Source: a bacterium
GTDB lineage: Bacteria > Bacteroidota > Bacteroidia > NS11-12g > UBA955
DNA length: 56,525 bases
NCBI GenBank assembly: GCA_029945665.1
Contig: JAQSCZ010000008.1
Location: 1-56,525, forward strand
Reading direction: 5' to 3'
Below, piece after piece: positions 1 to 8,065 of the stretch. Position 1 is the first letter of the stretch; every line of letters begins with the position of its first letter. The notes below the pieces were generated by a model. The model was not told the origin of the DNA. It saw only the letters and a program-made list of their open reading frames with translations, and ran no database searches. The position numbers and the translations under genes were made by a program.

Positions 1-165
1 CCACATAGCAGAGAACTCCATTACATTTCGTTCACGCTATATGGTAAACCAATAACCACATAGCAGAGAACTCCATTACATTTCGTTCACGCTATATGGT
101 AAACCAATAACCACATAGCAGAGAACTCCATTACATTTCGTTCACGCTATATGGTAAACCAATAA
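1..165. repeat. Three perfect 55-bp tandem repeats at the window edge
   Basis: Three identical 55-bp units lie at 1-55, 56-110 and 111-165, with no diverged spacer. Each unit carries imperfect inverted arms, CCACATAGC (first unit 1-9) and GCTATATGG (36-44), one mismatch, which could fold as a hairpin. The array touches the left edge, so the copy number is a minimum. Perfect identity and a period of 55 are also what an assembly-graph loop at a contig end would give. Positions 166-310 hold no gene that I can support. Confidence 0.9.
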
Positions 166-310
166 ATAACCATTTAAAAAGTTTTTTAAAACAATTATTA
201 ATCCTTTCCTTTGTTATATTAACCGAAAAAAACCTTTGCAAAGTATACCATTGCAGGTTGTGTATGCGATACTTTGTAGCGGTTATATGTAAGTTATAGG
301 CAATTTTAGA

Positions 311-979
311 ATGAGACAACTAATAATAATATTGACACTAATTATCTTGACTGGCTGTGATTTCAAATCATCGGAAGACTATCACAAGGAAGCGAATCAG
401 TTGGAAAAACAAGATAAATATAGAGAAGCAATTTTACTCCTTGACAAAGCAATTGAAAAGGATCAAAAAAATATCAAAGCTCTACTTGACCGAGCCGTTG
501 ACAAATCAATTATCAAGGATTACAAAGGTTCAATTGAAGATTATTCAAAGATTATTGAATTGGACTATGACAACGGTTTAGCTTTCTTAAATCGCGGAAA
601 AAACAAGAAGCGTCTTGAAGACTATGTCGGTGCGATAGCAGATTTTGACAAAGCAATTTCGACAAAAGGCGGAGAATTATTCTATATGGACAAAGTAGAA
701 AATTCATTTGTTGCGATAGGATTTGAATTTGATATAAAAATGGAAGAGATAAAGTTCGAACGTGGAATAGCTTATTATAATATTGACAGTTTAAAATTGG
801 CGTTTGACGATTTCAATTTTTCTATTCAAAAAAAATATCTATTGCCCGACAGCTATTATTGGAGAGGTCTAATTTATTTGCAGTACAATATGAAAAGTGA
901 AGCCTGTAATGACTTAAATAAAGCGAAAGAATTAGGCGATCCAGACGCACAAGACTTAATAAGCAAAAATTGTAAATGA
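311..979 (+). CDS. TPR-repeat lipoprotein
   Basis: The 222-residue protein begins with a short hydrophobic signal ending in a lipobox (LTGC, Cys about residue 16), so it is probably a lipid-anchored periplasmic or outer-membrane protein. The rest is tetratricopeptide repeat: helical pairs with the A/F/Y/D pattern recur at about residues 25-58, 59-92 and 93-125, and again near the C-terminus (190-220), with a less regular insert at 126-160. TPRs are protein-protein interaction scaffolds; no catalytic motif is visible. It stands alone between the 55-bp repeats and an inverted-repeat element that follows its stop codon, which suggests an accessory, cassette-like gene. The partner is unknown. Confidence 0.85.
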   Translation: MRQLIIILTLIILTGCDFKSSEDYHKEANQLEKQDKYREAILLLDKAIEKDQKNIKALLDRAVDKSIIKDYKGSIEDYSKIIELDYDNGLAFLNRGKNKKRLEDYVGAIADFDKAISTKGGELFYMDKVENSFVAIGFEFDIKMEEIKFERGIAYYNIDSLKLAFDDFNFSIQKKYLLPDSYYWRGLIYLQYNMKSEACNDLNKAKELGDPDAQDLISKNCK

Positions 980-984
980 AAATA

Positions 985-1126
985 AAAACTGCCCATAATA
1001 GCACCTACCCAAAAGGCGGGGTTTCGTGCTTCGCAGAAACATTTGTGATTCAAGGAAGCTATATTCTCCGGATGAATATTTGTGATAAAAAGCCGCCAAT
1101 CGCAAATCGGCCAAACGTTAGTGCTG
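985..1126. repeat. Imperfect long inverted-repeat element after the TPR gene, attC-like
   Basis: The gene is followed within 20 bp by a nested imperfect palindrome: outer arms AGCAC (1000-1004) and GTGCT (1121-1125), inner arms GGCGG (1015-1019) and CCGCC (1093-1097), ending in the core AAACGTTAG. The layout (gene, then folded element ending in an AACGTTA core) resembles integron attC sites. The R'/R'' boxes match the attC consensus only partly, so this may instead be a Bacteroidota dispersed repeat. Confidence 0.5.
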
Positions 1127-1182
1127 ATTTATGAAGTGATAAAATTTCAACTATAAACTTTTGTATATTTGACAAAAATTGG

Positions 1183-1479
1183 ATGACAACAAAGGACAAC
1201 ATATTAAATACTTTAAAATTAAATAAACTATTGCTCAAGAAGTTTGGGATAAGTCATGTTGGTTTATTTGGTTCATACATAAGAAATGAACAATCTAATG
1301 AAAGTGATATAGATTTGTTAATCGATTTTGAACCCGAAAAAGAAAATTTCGACAATTATATGGCAGTTTATGATTTATTCGAGAGCCTTTTTAAGAATGA
1401 AAAAATAGAAGTAGTAACAATGAAAGGATTAAGTCAATATGTTGGCCCCGGAATTTTAAAAGAAGTACAATATGTCTAA
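1183..1479 (+). CDS. MNT-type nucleotidyltransferase antitoxin (MntA-like)
   Basis: This 98-residue minimal nucleotidyltransferase has the exact family signature GSx10DxD: Gly30-Ser31 and Asp42/Asp44 within GLFGSYIR and SDIDLLIDF. In characterised MntA/HepT pairs the antitoxin inactivates its HEPN partner by transferring AMP to a tyrosine. The next gene overlaps its end by 8 nt and encodes that HEPN partner, so the two are very probably co-translated as a type VII toxin-antitoxin module. The length is normal for the family. The ATG at 1183 follows an AT-rich leader; no strong Shine-Dalgarno sequence is seen, as is usual in Bacteroidota. Confidence 0.92.
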   Translation: MTTKDNILNTLKLNKLLLKKFGISHVGLFGSYIRNEQSNESDIDLLIDFEPEKENFDNYMAVYDLFESLFKNEKIEVVTMKGLSQYVGPGILKEVQYV

Positions 1480-1810
1480 GGAACCAAAAGAATATTTGAG
1501 ACATATCCAAGATGAATGTTCATTTATTATTACCGTGTGTAAAAATTTAGATTTTAACGTCTTCCTAGAAGACGAAATTTTGAAACGAGCTGTTGTAAGA
1601 AGTTTAGAAATTATTGGAGAGGCTACAAAGAAAATTCCTGCAGATATTAAAGTAAAATGGAGTTCAGTTCAATGGAAAAATATGGCTGGTATGCGTGACA
1701 GGCTGATCCATGATTATATAGGAGTAAATTATAGTATTGTTTGGGATGTCATGAAAAATAAAATTCCTGATATACATGAACAAATTTTTAAACTCTTAGC
1801 AGAAGATTAA
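1472..1810 (+). CDS. HEPN-domain toxin, HepT-like (DUF86)
   Basis: The 112-residue all-helical protein carries the HEPN ribonuclease motif Rx4HxY: Arg75, His80 and Tyr82 in RDRLIHDY. In the studied homologues Arg and His cleave RNA and the Tyr is the residue AMPylated by MntA. Having all three suggests an active toxin that the upstream nucleotidyltransferase can silence. The start codon lies inside the end of the antitoxin gene (8-nt overlap), which fixes the start and implies translational coupling. The stop is followed at once by a hairpin (1815-1846). The biological role (phage defence, plasmid or cassette maintenance) is an inference from the family. Confidence 0.92.
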   Translation: MSKEPKEYLRHIQDECSFIITVCKNLDFNVFLEDEILKRAVVRSLEIIGEATKKIPADIKVKWSSVQWKNMAGMRDRLIHDYIGVNYSIVWDVMKNKIPDIHEQIFKLLAED

Positions 1811-2372
1811 AACTACCACTAACATCACCTAAAAGAAATTAGTGGTTTCAGTCGTTAAATCAAGCTTTCCCTCTAGCGCATTACAAGTGGTACTTCGTGT
1901 CAAGTTTTGTTGTAAAAGCCCACGCAAAAACTGTCCAACCGTAACCAAATCCATACATGATTAGCGCCATTATAACTTGCCCTACTAAAAATCAAGATTA
2001 AACCCATCGCTACCTGCCCTTAACTTAATTAAAGGAAACAGCACCTCAAGTAAAGCCAAATTTAAAGACGCTAAAGTCACCCTGAGCCTGTCGAAGAGTG
2101 TCCAAGGGTGCCCAAGAATGAGCCTGCAACTCAACTCGAAAATAAACCATTGCTAATTCATTATAATAGCTTTGCTTTGCTAACAAACAAAAACTATTTA
2201 ATCTCCAAATAGCTACAAAACCCCCACATTTACTTGCATAAAATTGCAACATGCAAGCATTCAAAAAAGCTACAACTTACCGGTCAAAACCAATCCAATA
2301 AGTGAATCAAAACATGTTGCCCTTTCAAGCAACACAAAAAAACAAAATGACCTACACTGTTAAAAAAACAAA
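1811..2372. other. Intergenic stretch with a hairpin and cassette-like sequence
   Basis: No credible gene. A perfect inverted repeat, ACCACTAA (1815-1822) and TTAGTGGT (1839-1846), follows the HEPN stop and could end the toxin-antitoxin transcript. The stretch 1819-1955 resembles the element at 985-1126: both start with a TAAnAnCACCTA-type block, contain GGTTTC, and end near CCAACCGTAAC or AAACGTTA. A dispersed 25-bp motif is at 2076-2100. The rest is AT-rich leader of the kinase gene. Confidence 0.6.
2076..2100. repeat. Dispersed short repeat (CAGGCTCAGGGTGAC family)
   Basis: On the minus strand this reads CACTCTTCGACAGGCTCAGG followed by GTGAC. From general knowledge, the block CTTCGACAGGCTCAGGGTGA recurs between genes in many unrelated bacterial genomes. 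Only one copy is seen here, so its repeat status rests on recall rather than on this window. Confidence 0.5.
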
Positions 2373-4649
2373 ATGTATTCAAAATCATCCCAATATGCGC
2401 GCAGCTTAATCGAAGCATCGCTCGATCCTTTTGTTACCATTTCCGCCGAAGGAAAAATTACAGATGTAAATGAAGCATCAGTCAAAGTAACTGGCGAACT
2501 AAGAGAGAAACTCATTGGAACCGATTTCTCCGATTATTTTACCGAACCTGAAAGGGCCCGAGAAGGATACAAGCAGGTTTTTGAAAAAGGCTTTGTTTCC
2601 GATTATCCATTAACCATTCACCACAAAAATGGCACCCTAACCGATGTATTATACAACGCCTCCGTTTACAAAGACGACGAAGGAAACGTACTAGGCGTGT
2701 TTGCCGCAGCAAGAGATGTAACCCATCAGAAAGCAGCCGAAGAAAAAATTCGTCAAAGTGAAGAAAAATTTAAATCAATTTTTGATAGAAGCCTAGCGGC
2801 TGTTTTAGTAGCCGATGACAAAGGCAATTATTTATCTGCCAACAAAGCCGCAGGCGAACTTTTAGGATACTCAGTAAATGAATTGTTGCAAATGAATGTG
2901 GGCGACTTAAAAACAACTGAGAAACCTGGAGCCGCCAAACGTTTTGAAGCATATATGTCAAGTGGAGAAGAAACCGGCGAATTTGATTTTATTACAAAAA
3001 GAGGAGAACATAAATTTGCACAATACCAAGCAACCCGTATCAAAGCTGATTTCAATTTAAGTATCCTAATGGATATTACAGTGCAAAAACAATCATCTCA
3101 ATATGCACGCAGTTTAATCGAAGCATCCCTCGACCCACTCGTTACCATTTCTCTTGAAGGGAAAATAACAGATGTAAATGAAGCATCTGTAAAAGTAACA
3201 GGAGAAACAAAAGAAAAACTGATTGGAACCGACTTTTCAGATTATTTTACCGAACCCGAAAAAGCACGAGAAGGATACAAGCAGGTTTTTGAAAAAGGCT
3301 TTGTTTCCGATTACCCTTTGACCATTCATCACAAAAATGGCACCCTAACCGATGTGTTATACAACGCATCTGTTTATAAAGATGATAATGAAAATGTCCT
3401 AGGCGTATTTGCCGCAGCGCGAGATGTAACCACAAATAAAAGAATTACAGAAGAATTGAAAGAGGCTAGAGTTGTTGCCGATTTAGCAACAACAGCGGCA
3501 GAAGATGCAAAAGCATTAGCGGAACGTGCATTACATTCCAAACAACAATTTTTATCCAATATGAGTCACGAAATCCGCACACCCATGAATGCAATTATTG
3601 GATTTACTAAGGTATTACTCAAAACAGTTTTAGCATCAAATCAAAAAGAATATTTAGATGCCATAAAAACCAGTGGCGATGGATTGCTCGTGCTCATAAA
3701 TGATATTCTAGATTTAGCAAAAGTAGATTCAGGTAAAATGACATTTGAACAACTACCCTTCAAAATGAATTTATCTGTGTCAGCATTAATTCAGGTATTT
3801 GATTTAAAAATTACTGAAAAGAATTTACAGTTAATTACAGAATACGACAATAGAATTCCAGCAGTTTTGGAAGGAGATGCCGGGCGTTTAAATCAAATAC
3901 TTTTAAATCTGTTAAGTAATGCAATCAAGTTTACCGAAAAAGGAAAAATAACGATCGCAGTTCGTTTGTTGAATGAAAATAAAGACACAGCAACCATTGA
4001 GTTTGCAATTACCGATACAGGAACAGGTATACCACACGATAAATTAAAATCTATTTTTGACAACTTTAACCAAGCAACCAGTTCCACTGCCAGATTATTC
4101 GGAGGTTCAGGTTTAGGCCTTGCCATCTGTAAACAATTAGTAGAAAAACAGGGCGGAAATATTTTTGTAAAAAGTAAAATCGACGAAGGCTCAACATTTA
4201 GTTTCACCCTTACCTTTCAAAAATCAAAAGAGGAAAATAAGCATGAAAATGAGGGGGTAGAATTGGATAAAGAAAATAATGTTGTAAAAGTATTGTTGGT
4301 AGAAGATATTGCCCTCAATCAATTATTGATGAAAATTATTTTAGAAGATTTTAAATTCAAATACGATATTGCCGACAACGGAAAAATTGCCATTGAAAAA
4401 ATGCAAACAGAAACCTACGACATTGTCTTAATGGACTTGCAGATGCCCGTAATGAATGGATTTGAAGCCACAGAGTATATCCGTAACACACTAAAATCTC
4501 AAATTCCCATTATTGCTTTAACAGCCGATGTTACCACCGTTGATTTAGAAAAATGCAAAGCGGCCGGCATGAATGATTATGTTTCTAAACCACTTGACGA
4601 ACGGATTTTATATACTAAAATGGTTGAGCTGTTGAAACTTGAAATATAA
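2373..4649 (+). CDS. Triple-PAS hybrid histidine kinase with receiver domain
   Basis: The 758-residue protein is a soluble hybrid sensor kinase with no membrane segment. Domains in order are PAS (about 5-117), PAS (128-235), PAS (241-353), a short coiled linker, HisKA with the phospho-accepting His399 in SNMSHEIRTPMN, HATPase with N box (LLSNAIKF, about 512), G1 (DTGTGIP) and G2 (GSGLGLAICKQ), then a receiver domain (638-756) with phospho-Asp688 in LMDLQMP and the conserved Lys in YVSKPL. PAS1 and PAS3 are nearly identical (a 708-nt internal duplication). It would pass phosphate from His to its own receiver; no output regulator or phosphotransfer partner lies next to it. The sensed signal is unknown. 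Confidence 0.95.
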   Translation: MYSKSSQYARSLIEASLDPFVTISAEGKITDVNEASVKVTGELREKLIGTDFSDYFTEPERAREGYKQVFEKGFVSDYPLTIHHKNGTLTDVLYNASVYKDDEGNVLGVFAAARDVTHQKAAEEKIRQSEEKFKSIFDRSLAAVLVADDKGNYLSANKAAGELLGYSVNELLQMNVGDLKTTEKPGAAKRFEAYMSSGEETGEFDFITKRGEHKFAQYQATRIKADFNLSILMDITVQKQSSQYARSLIEASLDPLVTISLEGKITDVNEASVKVTGETKEKLIGTDFSDYFTEPEKAREGYKQVFEKGFVSDYPLTIHHKNGTLTDVLYNASVYKDDNENVLGVFAAARDVTTNKRITEELKEARVVADLATTAAEDAKALAERALHSKQQFLSNMSHEIRTPMNAIIGFTKVLLKTVLASNQKEYLDAIKTSGDGLLVLINDILDLAKVDSGKMTFEQLPFKMNLSVSALIQVFDLKITEKNLQLITEYDNRIPAVLEGDAGRLNQILLNLLSNAIKFTEKGKITIAVRLLNENKDTATIEFAITDTGTGIPHDKLKSIFDNFNQATSSTARLFGGSGLGLAICKQLVEKQGGNIFVKSKIDEGSTFSFTLTFQKSKEENKHENEGVELDKENNVVKVLLVEDIALNQLLMKIILEDFKFKYDIADNGKIAIEKMQTETYDIVLMDLQMPVMNGFEATEYIRNTLKSQIPIIALTADVTTVDLEKCKAAGMNDYVSKPLDERILYTKMVELLKLEI

Positions 4650-4680
4650 AAAATAAACTGATAAATACACAAGTATAAAT

Positions 4681-5307
4681 ATGGGTAAGATAATCTTCGA
4701 TAGTGGAATATCTCTTGATGGTTTTTTCGCAGGAGATAACAGAAGTCCTGAAAACCCTATGGGTGGTGTTTCTGGTCAAATTCATGCGTGGATGTTTAAT
4801 CAAAAAGCTTTCTGGGAACATTTAGGAATGGAAGGGGGCAATGAAGATGGTGTTGATGGGGAATTGATTCGAGAGACGATTGAACGAACTGGAGCATTCA
4901 TTATGGGGAAACGTATGTTTGAGGAAGGTGAAGCCAGTTGGCCAAACGATCTTTATAAAGCGGATGTTTATGTATTAACACATGAAAAAAGAGAACCTTG
5001 GGTTCAAAAAGGAACGACAACTTTTTACTTTATAAATGATGGATTGGAAAGTGCATTAGAAAAAGCAAGGCAATCAGCCAAAGGAAAAGACATAAGAATA
5101 CAAGGTGGTGCAGATACGATACAACAATATCTAAATGCAGGACTTGTAGACGAATTTTTCATTCACATTTCATCTGTTTTTTTAGGAAGTGGAATTCGGC
5201 TTTTTGATGGAATTGATAAGGATAAATATGAGATCCAAATCGAAGAGGTTAAACCCTCCGACTTGACAACTCATCTAAGATATAAACTGACGAAGAAATT
5301 GAAATAA
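4681..5307 (+). CDS. Dihydrofolate reductase-like protein (RibD C-terminal family)
   Basis: The 208-residue protein matches the RibD_C/DHFR-like fold: an N-terminal strand followed by SLDGFFAG, a central GAFIMGKRMFEEG block, and IRIQGGADTIQQYLNAG with the glycine-rich NADPH-binding turn, then DEFFIHISSVFLGSGIRLF. Members of this YyaP/YwjB group are NADPH-dependent reductases of unassigned substrate; true folate or riboflavin function is not implied. It lies 31 bp after the kinase gene and is followed by a long region with cassette-like sequence. It may be an accessory cassette gene rather than part of a pathway here. Confidence 0.88.
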   Translation: MGKIIFDSGISLDGFFAGDNRSPENPMGGVSGQIHAWMFNQKAFWEHLGMEGGNEDGVDGELIRETIERTGAFIMGKRMFEEGEASWPNDLYKADVYVLTHEKREPWVQKGTTTFYFINDGLESALEKARQSAKGKDIRIQGGADTIQQYLNAGLVDEFFIHISSVFLGSGIRLFDGIDKDKYEIQIEEVKPSDLTTHLRYKLTKKLK

Positions 5308-5948
5308 TGACCCGCAAATAGCGCCGATAAGAAAGTTTCAATTCAATACTTTAATCATGGGTTTTTACTAAATCAGAGAGAATCGTGATTTGTGCTAAGT
5401 TTATCTTATCCTAAAACAATTATGCACTTTAATTAGAAATATGTTCTAAAAAGTTGTAAGAAGTGTTATCAAAACAAAGTGTCGGTAAGATCTCGGTTTT
5501 ATAATCGGGGCACAACGTTAAAAAATGACACAATTCAAATTGCGTTAGCATAGATTTCTTGAAATTGTTAAATTAACGAGGCCGATTAAAAAATTTAGGG
5601 CATAAAAAAAGCTCTTTGCAGAGCTTCTTTTAATTTTAAATTTTCTTTGTATTTATACTATTGGGCTGCCAAGGCTTATTTTTATAAATATTGGCCTCGC
5701 GATGCAATCTGTCATGGTAATCCATTTTAATTGTTAGCAAGATCTGATAGTATAGATACATTAGTTTCATTTGCTTACAAATTGAAGCAATAAATTCGGT
5801 AAAAAAAAGTGTAAATGTCAATTTTTATGCCTTGCACGTTTATAATGCATTATTTCAATAGTTTAGAATTTTACTGCACGTTTATGTTGCTGTAAATGGT
5901 TCTTGATTTTTGGTCAATAGGCATGCGAAAGTTGCTTTTTATTAATTA
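5308..5948. other. Long intergenic region with a cassette-end-like element and short repeats
   Basis: No credible gene in about 640 bp. The first 220 bp (5308-5525) resemble the element after the TPR gene: they start with GCGCCGATAAGA just after the stop and end in ATCGGGGCACAACGTTA, matching the AAACGTTA core there. A terminator-like hairpin is at 5604-5636. An 11-bp direct repeat, TGCACGTTTAT, occurs at 5833-5843 and 5875-5885. The rest is AT-rich. Confidence 0.5.
5604..5636. terminator. Bidirectional rho-independent terminator
   Basis: The stem GCTCT (5611-5615) and AGAGC (5620-5624), with a 4-nt loop, is flanked by an A-tract on the left and a T-rich tract on the right, so it can end transcription from both sides. 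It could serve the reductase gene from the left and the SpoIIAA-like genes from the right. Confidence 0.7.
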
Positions 5949-6332
5949 TTAACCCATAGAATCCAACCATTCTTTCGCTTTGCTTCGATCGGTAAAATAG
6001 CGAATTGGATATTCTCCTTTAATAAAAGTGAGATAAAAATTGATCGCCATTTTTTGAGGCAATGAATGTACAACAATAGCTTCTGCGATAATAGAGTTTT
6101 TTCGCTTGTGGGCTTCTGATTCACCATACTGGCGTGCTTCTTTATTGATATTATTGTTGGGAGCAGTAATCAAAAGTTTTTTTAGTCTTTTGCAATCTGT
6201 GTAATCATCTAATATCTGATAAGCTTCAGATAATAAATCAACATCAATTTCTTTAATGTTCAGGAACTCTACTTCGACTGTCAGATCATCCGACATACGA
6301 ATAGATTTTAGAATGTTGCTATCTAGGTCCAT
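5949..6332 (-). CDS. SpoIIAA-like (STAS/SEC14-type) small protein, copy A
   Basis: The 127-residue soluble protein has no signal or membrane segment. It starts with two beta strands (VEVEFLNIKEIDVD), then helices and a strand with KKLLITAPNN, and ends with AVVVHSLPQKMAINFYLTF and FTDRSKAKEWL. The order, and the C-terminal phenylalanine-Thr-Asp-x4-A-x-x-W-L helix, are typical of SpoIIAA-like STAS proteins found as families in Bacteroidota; their function is not known. The next gene encodes a clear paralogue in the same orientation, so the pair probably arose by tandem duplication. No enzyme motif is seen. Confidence 0.7.
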   Translation of the reverse strand: MDLDSNILKSIRMSDDLTVEVEFLNIKEIDVDLLSEAYQILDDYTDCKRLKKLLITAPNNNINKEARQYGESEAHKRKNSIIAEAIVVHSLPQKMAINFYLTFIKGEYPIRYFTDRSKAKEWLDSMG

Positions 6333-6505
6333 AGTTTTGCTGTAGTTTTAGTTGTGTTTTTTAACAATTCTAAAGTAGTTTTTTTAATTTAGAAAAACAA
6401 ATTTAAACAATGTCTTGTTATTATACAAATAAACGTAGGTTTAACCTAAAGTATAACTGTATAAAATTGTTTTTCAGGCCTATAGGTTTAGCTAATCAAA
6501 AATAA

Positions 6506-6886
6506 CTAATGGCTCTTTAACCACTCATTGGCTGTATTTAAGTCGGTAAAAAACTTAGAAGGGAAATCATTCTTGATAAAACTTAAATAAAAATTAGTCG
6601 CCATTTTTTGTGCTAGCGAATGAACAACTACGGCCTCTGCAACAATATTTTTTCTATTTAAATGATTCTCCTCTTGCAACAAGGTTCGCGCTTCACGTGT
6701 TATGGTTGAGTTTTTAGAGATGACAATTAACCTTTTGAATGGTTTTTTCTTTGTGAACTCATAAATTGCATTTAAAATATCTTTCATGTCCTCCAATTCA
6801 ATATGCACCTTTTCGTTGTAATTGACAACAATGCTATTGTTATCAATTAATTCAATTGGCTGTATTTTTAGTTTGCTTGTTGGCAT
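6506..6886 (-). CDS. SpoIIAA-like (STAS/SEC14-type) small protein, copy B
   Basis: This 126-residue paralogue of the 5949-6332 protein shares the block EAVVVHSLxQKMAxNFYLxF, the preceding S/T-x-x-x-EAR region, and the C-terminal FFTDLNTANEWL helix. The N-terminal thirds differ more, so the shared C-terminal half is presumably the functional core. It is transcribed toward copy A with a 173-bp gap that contains a 13-bp palindrome, TAGGTTTAACCTA (6436-6448), in the copy A leader. That spacing suggests separate promoters rather than one tight operon. Function unknown. Confidence 0.7.
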   Translation of the reverse strand: MPTSKLKIQPIELIDNNSIVVNYNEKVHIELEDMKDILNAIYEFTKKKPFKRLIVISKNSTITREARTLLQEENHLNRKNIVAEAVVVHSLAQKMATNFYLSFIKNDFPSKFFTDLNTANEWLKSH

Positions 6887-7081
6887 GAAATTGCTCGCCT
6901 TCCGACTCTATTTCTAGAAGCGAATTTGCTGTAGTGATTTAACATTGACAAATAGTGTGCCATGATAAAATGTTATACTTAAAAAGGTTTTATTACCAAT
7001 AAGATTAGTGCTCTTTTAATATATATTTTTCCCAAAATTAAATAGACCCATGGTTTCTCTATACATTGTAAAAAATTCGCT

Positions 7082-7978
7082 TTAGGTGTTGTTCCCAAGC
7101 ATGAATTGCCGGAGGTTTTGTAGCTTTTCTGTAAATTTTAAAGCATTTAAATTTAATATGATGCCTGCTAACACTGCCAGCATGCCGAACAATACGGCCA
7201 CTGAGTAACTATCGTTAAAAATATACTTACCCATTAGCACTGCCCAAAGAATTCCTACATAGCTAATACTGCTGATGCGTGCAGCCGTATCGGCCTGATA
7301 GGCACGGGTTATAAAATACTGTCCAATCTGTGTGAATACGCCTGTCGCTATCAAGTAAAACCAATCCATGCCTTTGGGCATTACAAACTGTGATGGAAAA
7401 ATTAATGCATAGATAACAACAATTGGCAGTGCAACCAATGGTTGAAAGAATACGATGACATCGGCATCCTCCTTTCCGCTCATGTTGCGAATTGCATTGT
7501 ATGCAAAGCCAGTAAAAGCAGCTCCTGCAATCCCCATTGCAAAATCAAAAGTATTTACATTCGAATAGCCTTTAACCATTATTACGCCAGTAAATGAAAT
7601 GATAAATGAAAGCCATTGCGCAAGTCGAACCCTTTCGCCTAAAAACAACAAGGCAATAAGGGTTGTAAAAATCGGGCTTAGGTAGTGAATAATGATTGCA
7701 CTCGCCAATGGCATTTTTTGCATGGTATACAAATAACAAATAAGCCCTAATGCACCAAATATGCCGCGAGCCAATAGGAATTTATGATGAACACCCCATG
7801 GATAAGTCTTTTTCTTTTTAAGAATCAAGTAACTTAACACCAACGTAATACCAGCTCTGAATAAAATAATTTCGAAAATGGGAATATGCGAGATATACTT
7901 AACACATGCATTCATCCATGCGAATGAAAAGCCTGCAATAAGCATAAGTTTAACGCCTTTTGAAAATTTAAAGTTCAA
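7082..7978 (-). CDS. EamA/DMT-family transporter
   Basis: The 298-residue protein has ten predicted hydrophobic segments arranged as two EamA halves (about 10-140 and 150-285), the fold of drug/metabolite transporters that export small molecules across the inner membrane. The substrate cannot be read from sequence. The start chosen is TTG at 7978; an ATG at 7945 is the alternative, but the FKFSKGVKLMLIAG stretch before and around it looks conserved in homologues, favouring the upstream codon. The -7 box TAAATTTG at 7996-7989 lies just upstream, in the same short region as the promoter of the divergent DUF2079 gene. Confidence 0.9.
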   Translation of the reverse strand: MNFKFSKGVKLMLIAGFSFAWMNACVKYISHIPIFEIILFRAGITLVLSYLILKKKKTYPWGVHHKFLLARGIFGALGLICYLYTMQKMPLASAIIIHYLSPIFTTLIALLFLGERVRLAQWLSFIISFTGVIMVKGYSNVNTFDFAMGIAGAAFTGFAYNAIRNMSGKEDADVIVFFQPLVALPIVVIYALIFPSQFVMPKGMDWFYLIATGVFTQIGQYFITRAYQADTAARISSISYVGILWAVLMGKYIFNDSYSVAVLFGMLAVLAGIILNLNALKFTEKLQNLRQFMLGNNT

Positions 7979-7988
7979 TTGTTCGGTG

Positions 7989-7996
7989 CAAATTTA
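7989..7996 (-). promoter_or_regulatory. Bacteroidota -7 box of the EamA transporter gene
   Basis: The minus strand reads TAAATTTG, a perfect TAnnTTTG, followed by CACC. It lies 10 nt before the TTG start at 7978. I see no convincing -33 TTG at the right distance. Confidence 0.6.
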
Positions 7997-8017
7997 GCAG
8001 TAATCCTTTTTGAAAAG

Positions 8018-8025
8018 TATCTTTG
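8018..8025 (+). promoter_or_regulatory. Bacteroidota -7 box of the DUF2079 gene
   Basis: TATCTTTG is a perfect TAnnTTTG. It lies within what would be the N-terminus if translation began at 7979, so the true start must be downstream, at 8036 or more likely 8066. Confidence 0.6.
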
Positions 8026-8065
8026 TCATAAATTTATGTTGCTTTCTAAAGAATATTTTACAAAA

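Noticed and set aside
1-165. Possible CRISPR array at the left edge
   Set aside because: The three 55-bp units are identical end to end; there are no variable spacers and no cas genes.
2046-2264. 72-codon minus-strand frame in the intergenic region before the kinase
   Set aside because: It covers a dispersed repeat motif, has no credible start context and no recognised domain.
5636-5821. 61-codon minus-strand frame after the terminator
   Set aside because: It lies in AT-rich intergenic DNA, has no start context and no homology that I recognise.
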